A stretch of DNA of 64,000 nt from contig NW_027478161.1 of assembly GCF_051020975.1 (NCBI RefSeq), positions 8,370,001-8,434,000 of the forward strand, read 5' to 3'. The translations under genes and the position numbers were made by a program. This document shows positions 1 through 10,296 of this stretch, piece after piece (the first letter of the stretch is position 1; each line of letters starts with the position of its first letter). Source of the stretch: Osmia lignaria lignaria (taxonomy: Eukaryota > Arthropoda > Insecta > Hymenoptera > Megachilidae). Under the pieces are notes generated by a model, which was not told where the DNA came from, did no database searches, and saw nothing but the letters and a program-made list of their open reading frames with translations.

Positions 1-314
1 TTTATCTCAAGGGAAGGGGCCTGACGGACATATTTCGAGATATTTCTTCTTCTTGTTGTTCTTCTTCTGCACAGCTAAGCTGGAAGTGGCATTTGCGGCT
101 CGCACTAGTGCAGAGTTATCTCAAAGAAAGGGGCCACGGTGTTTCTGTATCTCTATTATGTTGGTGCGGCTTCGGAACTTTTAAATATCTTGATATATCT
201 CGAGAACTACGCATCTGATCAAAAAATATCATAGAACATAAAAAGTAGGAAACTTAATTCGCTACAAAAAGGTCTGTTAACATTTTGCCATAGCTCGCTT
301 CGTTTCCGAGATAT
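1..314. repeat. Partial satellite monomer at left window edge
   Basis: This unit lacks only its first eight bases, so the array continues to the left of the window. It carries the GCGGCTCGCACTAGTG variant in place of the usual GCAGCTCGCAATAGTG, and a type-A 3' end. That GCGG/ACTAG variant is next seen at about 12.6 kb and is common at 49-58 kb, so it is not private to one domain. Confidence 0.95.
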
Positions 315-960
315 TTGCAGATGTATCTCAAGGGAAGGGGCCTGACGGACATATTTCGAGATATTTCTTCTTCTTGTTGTTCTTCTTCTGCACAGCTAAG
401 CTGGAAGTGGCATTTGCAGCTCGCAATAGTGCAGAGTTATCGCAAAGAAAGGGGCCACGGTGTTTCTGTATCTCTATTATGTTGGTACGGCTTCGGAACT
501 TTTAAATATCTTGATATATCTCGAGAACTACGCATCTGATCAAAAAATATCATAGAACATAAAAAGTAGGAAACCTAATTTTCTACAAAAAAGTTCTCTT
601 AACATTTTGCCGTAGCTCGCTTCGTTTCCGAGAGATTTGCAGATTTATCTCAAGGGAAGGGGTCTGACGGACATATTTCGAGATATTTCTTCTTCTTGTT
701 GTTCTTCTTCTGCACTGCTAAGCTGGAAGTGGCATTTGCAGCTCGCAATAGTGCAGAGTTATCTCAAAGAAAGGGGCCACGGTGTTTCTGTATCTCTATT
801 ATGTTGGTGCGGCTTCGGAACTTTTAAATATCTTGATATATCTCGAGAACTACGCATCTGATCGAAAAATATCATAGAACATAAAAAGTAGGAAACTTAA
901 TTCTCTACAAAACAGGTCTCTTAACATTTTGCCATAGCTCGCTTCGTTTCCGAGATATTT

Positions 961-986
961 GCAGATTTATCTCAAGGGAAGGGGCC
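961..986. repeat. Internal sub-repeat 1 within the monomer
   Basis: GCAGATTTATCTCAAGGG followed by AAGGGGCC. It matches the segment at 1075-1100 at 23 of 26 positions with no gap. The pair sits 114 bp apart in every intact monomer, so it belongs to the founding unit. It indicates that the 322-bp monomer arose partly by an internal duplication that has since diverged. Similarity outside these 26 bp is weak, though AGCTCGC lies a short distance upstream of both copies. Confidence 0.8.
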
Positions 987-1006
987 TGACGGACATATTT
1001 CGAGAT

Positions 1007-1033
1007 ATTTCTTCTTCTTGTTGTTCTTCTTCT
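1007..1033. repeat. TTC/GTT triplet tract (pyrimidine-rich microsatellite inside monomer)
   Basis: A short run of the form TTTC(TTC)n TTG TTG (TTC)n TG occurs once per monomer. It is the site of both 3-bp deletions in the window (units at 56344 and 62459), as expected for replication slippage in a triplet run. Single-base variants are common here, including TTG-GTC for TTG-TTC (GGTCTTCTTC class), TTCCTCTTC, TTTTTG and TTATTC, and they serve as subfamily markers. Confidence 0.85.
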
Positions 1034-1074
1034 GCACAGCTAAGCTGGAAGTGGCATTTGCAGCTCGCAATAGT

Positions 1075-1100
1075 GCAGAGTTATCTCAAAGAAAGGGGCC
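1075..1100. repeat. Internal sub-repeat 2 within the monomer
   Basis: GCAGAGTTATCTCAAAGA followed by AAGGGGCC. It differs from sub-repeat 1 by T/G at the sixth base and by G/A at two bases of the AAGGGAA/AAAGAAA stretch. The two copies are not being homogenised toward each other within the monomer, since the same differences are seen along the array. Confidence 0.8.
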
Positions 1101-1180
1101 ACGGTGTGTCTGTATCTCTATTATGTTGGTGCGGCTTCGGAACTTTTAAATATCTTGATATATCTCGAGAACTACGCATC

Positions 1181-1236
1181 TGATCGAAAAATATCATAGA
1201 ACATAAAAAGTAGGAAACTTAATTCTCTACAAAACA
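1181..1236. other. AT-rich linker with several A-tracts
   Basis: This part of the monomer holds A4-A6 runs: GATCAAAAAATATC in the common form, ACATAAAAAGTAGG, and TACAAAAAAGG. A-tracts spaced about two helical turns apart can bend DNA, and curved segments are a known feature of many satellites. The spacing here is only roughly helical, so curvature is an inference. The segment also carries the linked type-A/type-B differences (AAAAAGTAGG...CTTAATT versus AAATTGTAGG...CATAATT). Confidence 0.5.
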
Positions 1237-3534
1237 GGTCTCTTAACATTTTGCCATAGCTCGCTTCGTTTCCGAGATATTTGCAGATTTATCTCAAGGG
1301 AAGGGGCCTGACGGACATATTTCGAGATATTTCTTCTTCTTGTTGTTCTTCTTCTGCACAGCTAAACTGGAAGTGGCATTTCCAGCTCGCAGTAGTGCCG
1401 AGTTATCTCAAAGAAAGGGGCCACGGTGTTTCTGTATCTCTATTATGTTGGTGCGGCTTCGGAACTTTTAAATATCTTGATATATCTCGAGAACTACGCA
1501 TCTGATCAAAAAATATCATAGAACATAAAAAGTAGAAAACTTAATTCTCTACAACAAAGGTCTCTCAACATTTTGCCATAGCTCTCTTCGTTTCCGAGAT
1601 ATATGCAGATTTATCTCAAGGGAAGGGGCCTGACAGACATATTTCGAGATATTTCTTCTTCTTGTTGTTCTTCTTCTGCACAGCTAAGCTGGAAGTGGCA
1701 TTTGCAGCTCGCAATAGTGCAGAGTTATCTCAAAGAAAGGGGCCACGGTGTTTCTGTATCTCTATTATGTTGGTGCGGCTTCGGAACTTTTAAATATCTT
1801 GATATATCTCGAGAACTACGCATCTGATCAAATAATATCATAGAACATAAAAAGTAGGAAACTTAATTCTCCACAAATAAGGTCCCTTAACATTTTGCCA
1901 TAGCTCGCTTCGTTTCCGAGATATTTGCAGATTTATCTCAAGGGAAGGGGCCTGACGGACATATTTCGAGATATTTCTTCTTCTTGTTGGTCTTCTTCTG
2001 CACAGCTAAGCTGGAAGTGGCATTTGCAGCGCGCAATAGTGCAGAGTTATCTCAAAGAAAGGGGCCACGGTGTTTCTGTATCTCTATTATGTTGGTGCGG
2101 CTTCGGAACTTTTAAATATCTTGATATATCTCGAGAACTACGCATCTGATCAAATAATATCATAGAACATAAAAAGTAGGAAACTTAATTCTCCACAAAT
2201 AAGGTCTCTTAACATTTTGCCATAGCTCGCTTCGTTTCCGAGATATTTGCAGATTTATCTCAAGGGAAGGGGCCTGACGGACATATTTCGAGATACTTCT
2301 TCTTCTTGTTGCTCTTCTTCTGCACAGCTAAGCTGGAAGTGGCATTTGCAGCTCGCAATAGTGCAGAGTTATCTCGAAGAAAGGGGCCACGGTGTTTCTG
2401 TATCTCTATTACGTTGGTGCGGCTTCGGAACTTTTAAATATCTTGATATATCTCGAGAACTACGCATCTGATCAAAAAATATCATAGAACATAAAAAGTA
2501 GGAAACTTCATTCTCTACCAAAAAGGTCTCTTAACATTTTGCCATAGCTCGCTTCGTTTCCGAGATATATGCAGATTTATCTCAAGGGAAGGGGCCTGAC
2601 GGACATATTTCGGGATATTTCTTCTTCTTGTTGTTCTTCTTCTGCACAGCTAAGCTGGAAGTGGGATTTGCAGCTCGCAATAGTGCAGAGTTATATCAAA
2701 GAAAGGGGCCACGGTGTTTCTGTATCTCTATTATGTTGGTGCGGCTTCGGAACTTTTAAATATCTTGATATATCTCGAGAACTACGCATCCGATCAAAAA
2801 ATATCATAGAACATAAAAAGTAGGAAACTTAATTCTCTACAAAAAAGGTCTCTTAACATTTTGCCATAGCTCGCTTCGTTTCCGAGATATTTGCAGATTT
2901 ATCTCGAGGGAAGGGGCCTGACGGACATATTTCGAGATATTTCTTCTTCTTGTTGTTCTTCTTCTGCACAGCTAAGCTGGACGTGGCATTTACAGCTCGC
3001 AATAGTGCACAGTTATCTCAAAGAAAGGGGCCACGGTGTTTCTGTATCTCTATTATGTTGGTGCGGCTTCGGAACTTTTAGATATCTTGATATATCTCGA
3101 GAACTACGCATCTGATCAAAAAATATCATAGAACATAAAAAGTAGGAAACTTAATTCTCTACAAAAAAGGTCTCTTAACATTTTGCCATAGCTCGCTTCG
3201 TTTCCGAGATATTTGCAGATTTATCTCAAGGGAAGGGGCCTGACGGACATATTTCGAGATATTTCTTCTTCTTGTTGTTCTTCTTCTAGACAGCTAAGCT
3301 GGAAGTGGCATTTGCAGCTCGCAATAGTGCAGAGTTATCTCAAAGAAAGGGGCCACGGTGTTTCTGTATCTCTATTATGTTGGTGCGGCTTCGGAACTTT
3401 TAAATATCTTGATATATCTCGAGAACTACGCATCTGATCAAATAATATCATAGAACATAAAAAGTAGGAAACTTAATTCTCCACAAATAAGGTCTCTTAA
3501 CATTTTGCCATAGCTCGCTTCGTTTCCGAGATAT

Positions 3535-5060
3535 TTGCAGATTTATCTCAAGGGAAGGGGCCTGACGGACATATTTCGAGATATTTCTTCTTCTTGTTGT
3601 TCTTCTTCTGCACAGCTAAGCTGGAAGTGGCATTTGCAGCTCGCAATAGTGCAGAGTTATCTAAAAGAAAGGAGCCACGGTGTTTCTGTATCTCTATTAT
3701 GTTGGTGCGGCTTCGGAACTTTTAAATATCTTGATATATCTCGAGAACTACGCGTCTGATCAAAAAATATCATAGAACATAAAAAGTAGGAAACATAATT
3801 CCATACAAAAAAGGTCTCTTAACATTTTGCCATAGCTCGCTTCGTTTCCGAGATATTTGCAGATTTATCTCAAGGGAAGGGGCCTGACGGACATATTTCG
3901 AGATATTTCTTCTTCTTGTAGTTCTTCTTCTGCACAGCTAAGCTGGAAGTGGCATTTGCAGCTCGCAATAGTGCAGAGTTATCTCAAAGAAAGGGGCCAC
4001 GGTGTTTCTGTATCTCTATTATGTTGGTGCGGCTTCGGAACTTTTAAATATCTTGATATATCTCGAGATCTACGCATCTGATCAAAAAATATCATAGAAC
4101 ATAAAAAGTAGGAAACTTAATTCTCTACAAAAAAGGTCTCTCAACATTTTGCCATAGCTCGCTTCGTTTCCGAGATACTTGCCGATTTATCTCAAGGGAA
4201 GGGGCCTAACGGACATATTTCGTGATATTTCTTCTTCTTGTTGTTCTTCTTCTGCACAGCTAAACTGGAAGTGGCATTTGCAGCTCGCAATAGTGCAGAG
4301 TTATCTCAAAGAGAGGGGCCACGGTGTTTCTGTATCTCTATTATGTTGGTGCGGCTTCGGAACTTTTAAATATCTTGATATATCTCGAGAACTACGCATC
4401 TGATCAAAAAATATCATACAACATAAAACGTAGCAAACTTAATTCTCTACAAAAAAGGTCTCTTAACATTTTGCCATAGCTCGCTTCGTTTCCGAGATAT
4501 TTGCAGATTTATCTCAAGGGAAGGGGCCTAACGGACTTATTTCGAGATACTTCTTCTTCTTGTTGTTCTTCTTCTGCACAGCTAAACTGGAAGTGGCATT
4601 TCCAGGTCGCAATAGTGCAGAGTTATCTAAAAGAAAGGAGCCACGGTGTTTCTGTATCTCTATTATGTTGGTGCGGCTTCGGAACTTTTAAATATCTTGA
4701 TATATCTCGAGAACTACGCGTCTGATCAAAAAATATCATAGAACATAAAAAGTAGGAAACTTAATTCTCTACAAAAAAGGTCTCTTAACATTTTGCCATA
4801 GCTCGCTTCGTTTCCGAGATATTTGCAGATTTATCTCGAGGGAAGGGGCCTGACGGACATATTTCGAGATATTTCTTCTTCTTGTTGTTCTTCTTCTGCA
4901 CAGCTAAGCTGGACGTGGCATTTACAGCTCGCAATAGTGCAGAGTTATCTCAAAGAAAGGGGCCACGGTGTTTCTGTATCTCTATTATGTTGGTGCGGCT
5001 TCGGAACTTTTAAATATCTTGATATATCTCGAGAACTACGCATCTGATCAAAAAATATCA
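3535..5060. repeat. First copy of a 14-monomer-offset block (4508 bp)
   Basis: Five consecutive units (3535, 3857, 4179, 4501, 4823) correspond one by one to units 8043, 8365, 8687, 9009 and 9331. Even minor changes are shared, such as CATACAACATAAAACGTAG after unit 4179 and after 8687. The correspondence ends in the linker after 4823, where CTTCATTCTCTACC is present here but CTTAATTCTCAAC follows 9331. Confidence 0.8.
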
Positions 5061-5144
5061 TAGAACATAAAAAGTAGGAAACTTCATTCTCTACCAAAAA
5101 GGTCTCTTAACATTTTGCCATAGCTCGCTTCGTTTCCGAGATAT

Positions 5145-6335
5145 ATGCAGATTTATCTCAAGGGAAGGGGCCTGACGGACATATTTCGAGATATTTCTTC
5201 TTCTTGTTGTTCTTCTTCTGCACAGCTAAACAGGAAGTGGCATTTCCAGCTCGCAATAGTGCAGAGTTATCTGAAAGAAAGGGGCCACGGTGTTTCTGTA
5301 TCTCTATTATGTTGGTGCGGCTTCGGAACTTTTAAATATCTTGATATGTCTCGAGAACTACGCATCTGATCAAATAATATCATAGAACATAAAAAGTAGG
5401 AAACTTAATTCTCTACAAATAAGGTCTCTTAACATTTTGCCATAGCTCGCTTCGTTTCCGAGATATTTGCAGATTTATCTCAAGTGAAGGGGCCTGACGG
5501 ACATATTTCGAGATATTTCTTCTTCTTGTTGGTCTTCTTCTTCACAGCTAAGCTGGAAGTGGCATTTGCAGCTCGCAATAGTGCAGAGTTATCTCAAAGA
5601 AAGGGGCCACGGTGTTTCTGTATCTCTATTATGTTGGTGCGGCTTCGGAACTTTTAAATATCTTGATATATCTCGAGAACTACGCATCTGATCAAAAAAT
5701 ATCATAGAACATAAAAAGTAGGAAACTTCATTCTCTACCAAAAAGGTCTCTTAACATTTTGCCATAGCTCGCTTCGTTTCCGAGATATATGCAGATTTAT
5801 CTCAAGGGAAGGGGCCTGACGGACATACTTCGGGATATTTCTTCTTCTTGTTGTTCTTCTTCTGCACAGCTAAGCTGGAAGTGGGATTTGCAGCTCGCAA
5901 TAGTGCAGAGTTATATCAAAGAAAGGGGCCACGGTGTTTCTGTATCTCTATTATGTTGGTGCGGCTTCGGAACTTTTAAATATCTTGATATATCTCGAGA
6001 ACTACGCATCCGATCAAAAAATATCATAGAACATAAAAAGTAGGAAACTTAATTCTCTACAAAAAAGGTCTCTTAACATTTTGCCATAGCTCGCTTCGTT
6101 TCCGAGATATTTGCAGATTTATCTCGAGGGAAGGGGCCTGACGGACATATTCCGAGATATTTCTTCTTCTTGTTGTTCTTCTTCTGCACAGCTAAGCTGG
6201 ACGTGGCATTTACAGCTCGCAATAGTGCAGAGTTATCTCAAAGAAAGGGGCCACGGTGTTTCTGTATCTCTATTATGTTGGTGCGGCTTCGGAACTTTTA
6301 GATATCTTGATATATCTCGAGAACTACGCATCTGA
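5145..6335. repeat. First copy of a 16-monomer-offset block (5152 bp)
   Basis: Units 5145, 5467, 5789 and 6111 recur as 10297, 10619, 10941 and 11263. Shared private markers are CTAAACAGGAAGTGG with CTTGATATGTCTCG, then CTCAAGTGAAGGGG with the GGTCTTC triplet variant, then ACATACTTCGGG with the TTATATCAAAG class, then the CTGGACGTGGC class. In unit 11263 the match ends before the type-B 3' end begins. Confidence 0.8.
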
Positions 6336-8042
6336 TCAAAAAATATCATAGAACATAAAAAGTAGGAAACTTAATTCTCTACAAAAAAGGTCTCTTAACA
6401 TTTTGCCATAGCTCGCTTCGTTTCCGAGATATTTGCAGATTTATCTCAAGGGAAGGGGCCTGACGGACATATTTCGAGATATTTCTTCTTCTTGTTGTTC
6501 TTCTTCTGCACAGCTAAGCTGGAAGTGGCATTTGCAGCTCGCAATAGTGCAGAGTTATCTCAAAGAAAGGGGCCACGGTGTTTCTGTATCTCTATTATGT
6601 TGGTGCGGCTTCGGAACTTTTAAATATCTTGATATATCTCGAGAACTACGCATCTGATCAAATAATATCATAGAACATAAAAAGTAGGAAACTTAATTCT
6701 CCACAAATAAGGTCTCTTAACATTTTGCCATAGCTCGCTTCGTTTCCGAGATATTTGCAGATTTATCTCAAGGGAAGGGGCCTGACGGACATATTTCGAG
6801 ATATTTCTTCTTCTTGTTGTTCTTCTTCTGCACAGCTAAGCTGGAAGTGGCATTTGCAGCTCGCAAGAGTGCAGAGTTATCTCAAAGAAAGGGGCCACGG
6901 TGTTTCTGTATCTCTATTATGTTGGTGCGGCTTCGGAACTTTTAAATATCTTGATATATCTCGAGAACTACGCATCTGATCGAAAAATATCATAGAACAT
7001 AAAAAGTAGGAAACTTAATTCTCTACAAAACAGGTCTCTTCACATTTTGCCATAGCTCGCTTCGTTTCCGAGATATTTGCAGATTTATCTCAAGGGAAGG
7101 GGCCTGACGGACATATTTCGAGATATTTCTTCTTCTTGTTGTTCTTCTTCTGCACAGCTAAGCTGGAAGTGGCATTTGCAGCTCGCAATAGTTCAGAGTT
7201 ATCTAAAAGAAAGGAGCCACGGTGTTTCTGTATCTCTATTATGTTGGTGCGGCTTCGGAACTTTTAAATATCTTGATATATCTCGAGAACTACGCGTCTG
7301 ATCAAAAAATATCATAGATCATAAAAAGTAGGAAACATAATTCCATACAAAAAAGGTCTCTTAACATTTTGCCATAGCTCGCTTCGTTTCCGAGATATTT
7401 GCAGATTTATCTCAAGGGAAGGGGCCTGACGGACATATTTCGAGATATTTCTTCTTCTTGTTGTTCTTCTTCTGCACAGCTAAGCTGGAAGTGGCATTTG
7501 CAGCTCGCAATAGTGCAGAGTTATCTCAAAGAAAGGGGCCACGGTGTTTCTGTATCTCTATTATGTTGGTGCGGCTTCGGAACTTTTAAATATCTTGATA
7601 TATCTTGAGATCTACGCATCTGATCAAAAAATATCATAGAACATAAAAAGTAGGAAACTTAATTCTCTACAAAAAAGGTCTCTTAACATTTTGCCATAGC
7701 TCGCTTCGTTTCCGAGATATTTGCAGATTTATCTCAAGGGAAGGGGCCTAACGGACTTATTTCGAGATACTTCTTCTTCTTGTTGTTCTTCTTCTGCACA
7801 GCTAAACTGGAAGTGGCATTTCCAGGTCGCAATAGTGCAGAGTTATCTCAAAGAAAGGGGCCACGGTGTTTCTGTATCTCTATTATGTTGGTGCGGCTTC
7901 GGAACTTTTAAATATCTTGATATATCTCGAGAACTACGCATCTGATGAAATAATATCATAGAACATAAAAAGTAGGAAACTTAATTCTCCACAAATAAGG
8001 TCCCTTAACATTTTGCCATAGCTCGCTTCGTTTCCGAGATAT

Positions 8043-9568
8043 TTGCAGATTTATCTCAAGGGAAGGGGCCTGACGGACATATTTCGAGATATTTCTTCTT
8101 CTTGTTGTTCTTCTTCTGCACAGCTAAGCTGGAAGTGGCATTTGCAGCTCGCAATAGTGCAGAGTTATCTAAAAGAAAGGAGCCACGGTGTTTCTGTATC
8201 TCTATTATGTTGGTGCGGCTTCGGAACTTTTAAATATCTTGATATATCTCGAGAACTACGCGTCTGATCAAAAAATATCATAGAACATAAAAAGTAGGAA
8301 ACATAATTCCATACAAAAAAGGTCTCTTAACATTTTGCCATAGCTCGCTTCGTTTCCGAGATATTTGCAGATTTATCTCAAGGGAAGGGGCCTGACGGAC
8401 ATATTTCGAGATATTTCTTCTTCTTGTAGTTCTTCTTCTGCACAGCTAAGCTGGAAGTGGCATTTGCAGCTCGCAATAGTGCAGAGCTATCTCAAAGAAA
8501 GGGGCCACGGTGTTTCTGTATCTCTATTATGTTGGTGCGGCTTCGGAACTTTTAAATATCTTGATATATCTCGAGATCTACGCATCTGATCAAAAAATAT
8601 CATAGAACATAAAAAGTAGGAAACTTAATTCTCTACAAAAAAGGTCTCTCAACATTTTGCCATAGCTCGCTTCGTTTCCGAGATACTTGCCGATTTATCT
8701 CAAGGGAAGGGGCCTAACGGACATATTTCGTGATATTTCTTCTTCTTGTTGTTCTTCTTCTGCACAGCTAAACTGGAAGTGGCATTTGCAGCTCGCAATA
8801 GTGCAGAGTTATCTCAAAGAGAGGGGCCACGGTGTTTCTGTATCTCTATTATGTTGGTGCGGCTTCGGAACTTTTAAATATCTTGATATATCTCGAGAAC
8901 TACGCATCTGATCAAAAAATATCATACAACATAAAACGTAGGAAACTTAATTCTCTACAAAAAAGGTCTCTTAACATTTTGCCATAGCTCGCTTCGTTTC
9001 CGAGATATTTGCAGATTTATCTCAAGGGAAGGGGCCTAACGGACTTATTTCGAGATACTTCTTCTTCTTGTTGTTCTTCTTCTGCACAGCTAAACTGGAA
9101 GTGGCATTTCCAGGTCGCAATAGTGCAGAGTTATCTAAAAGAAAGGAGCCACGGTGTTTCTGTATCTCTATTATGTTGGTGCGGCTTCGGAACTTTTAAA
9201 TATCTTGATATATCTCGAGAACTACGCGTCTGATCAAAAAATATCATAGAACATAAAAAGTAGGAAACTTAATTCTCTACAAAAAAGGTCTCTTAACATT
9301 TTGCCATAGCTCGCTTCGTTTCCGAGATATTTGCAGATTTATCTCGAGGGAAGGGGCCTGACGGACATATTTCGAGATATTTCTTCTTCTTGTTGTTCTT
9401 CTTCTGCACAGCTAAGCTGGACGTGGCATTTACAGCTCGCAATAGTGCAGAGTTATCTCAAAGAAAGGGGCCACGGTGTTTCTGTATCTCTATTATGTTG
9501 GTGCGGCTTCGGAACTTTTAAATATCTTGATATATCTCGAGAACTACGCATCTGATCAAAAAATATCA
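8043..9568. repeat. Second copy of the 14-monomer-offset block
   Basis: This is the counterpart of 3535-5060 at an offset of 4508 bp (14 x 322). The same order of five diagnostic units is kept, with isolated differences such as CAGAGCTATC versus CAGAGTTATC and CGTAGGAAAC versus CGTAGCAAAC. The left boundary is unclear because the unit before it (7721) resembles a different neighbour. Confidence 0.8.
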
Positions 9569-10296
9569 TGGAACATAAAAAGTAGGAAACTTAATTCTCA
9601 ACAAAAAAGGTCTCTTAACATTTTGCCATAGCTCGCTTCGTTTCCGAGATATTTGCAGATTTATCTCAAGGGAAGGGGCCTGACGGACATATTTCGAGAT
9701 ATTTCTTCTTCTTGTTGTTCTTCTTCTGCACAGCTAAACTGGAAGTGGCATTTCCAGCTCGCAGTAGTGCAGAGTTATCTCAAAGAAAGGGGCCACGGTG
9801 TATCTGTATCTCTATTATGTTGGTGCGGCTTCGGAACTTTAAAATATCTTGATATATCTCGAGAACTACGCATCTGATCAAAAAATATCATAGAACGTAA
9901 AAAGTAGGAAACTTAATTCTCTACAAATAAAGTCGCTTAACATTTTGCCATAGCTCGCTTCGTTTCCGAGATATTTGCAGATTTATCTCAAGGGAAGGGG
10001 CCTGACGGACATATTTCGAGATATTTCTTCTTCTTGTTGTTCTTCTTCTGCACAGCTAAGCTGGAAGTGGCATTTGCAGCTCGCAATAGTGCAGAGTTAT
10101 CTCAAAGAAAGGGGCCACGGTGTTTCTGTATCTCTATTATGTTGGTGCGGCTTCGGAACTTTTAAATATCTTGATATATCTCGAGAACTACGCATCTGAT
10201 CAAAAAATATGATAGAACATAAAAAGTAGGAAACTTCATTCTCTACCAAAAAGGTCTCTTAACATTTTGCCATAGCTCGCTTCGTTTCCGAGATAT

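Larger units (their letters stand above)
959..1280. repeat. Reference monomer of the 322-bp satellite
   Basis: A representative type-A unit, used here as a map. In order it contains: first internal sub-repeat (961-986); TTTCGAGATAT (998-1008); a pyrimidine TTC/GTT triplet tract (about 1007-1033); CACAGCTAAGCTGG (about 1035-1048); AGCTCGCAATAGTGC (about 1062-1076); second internal sub-repeat (1075-1100); a CTCTATTATGTTGGTGCGGC segment (1116-1135); CTTCGGAACTTTTAAA (1135-1150); GATATATCTCGAGAACTACG (1157-1176); an A-tract-rich linker (1181-1236); and the strongly conserved block TTGCCATAGCTCGCTTCG (1251-1268) followed by TTTCCGAGATAT (from 1269 into the next unit). This unit has two minor departures from the commonest sequence, TGATCG for TGATCA and CAAAACAGG for CAAAAAAGG. 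Confidence 0.95.
2569..6657. repeat. 10-monomer-offset repeat (3220 bp)
   Basis: Units 2569-3437 share their private variants with units 5789-6657 in the same order. The shared markers are GAAGTGGGATTTGCAG with TTATATCAAAG and CATCCGATC, then CTCGAGGGAAGG with CTGGACGTGGCATTTACAG and TTTTAGATATC, then a standard unit. The copies have diverged: the first has ATATTTCGGG where the second has ATACTTCGGG, and the unit at 3213 has a private TTCTAGACAG change. The match breaks down after the third unit, where the second copy has an extra unit (6755). Confidence 0.75.

Noticed and set aside
998..1014. CENP-B box (NTTCGNNNNANNCGGGN)
   Set aside because: TTTCGAGATATT fits the first half (TTCG, then A), but the required CGGG is replaced by TCTT. 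Other TTCG sites in the monomer fit less well.
971..1100. G-quadruplex potential in AAGGGAAGGGG and AAAGAAAGGGG
   Set aside because: Only one or two G-runs occur per segment, and the segments are 114 bp apart, so four closely spaced runs are lacking.
1141..1163. TATA-like stretch (AACTTTTAAATATCTTGATATATC) as a promoter
   Set aside because: AT-rich phrases occur once per monomer and no gene follows. Nothing in the sequence distinguishes it from satellite background.
2569..2823. 84-residue extended versions of the frame (also near 5789, 10941, 17381, 36056, 58917 and others)
   Set aside because: They result from a T-to-C change in the stop codon (ATCTGATC to ATCCGATC, or ATCTGTTC), so reading runs on to the TAG of AAAGTAGG. 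This is a diagnostic satellite variant, not a longer gene.
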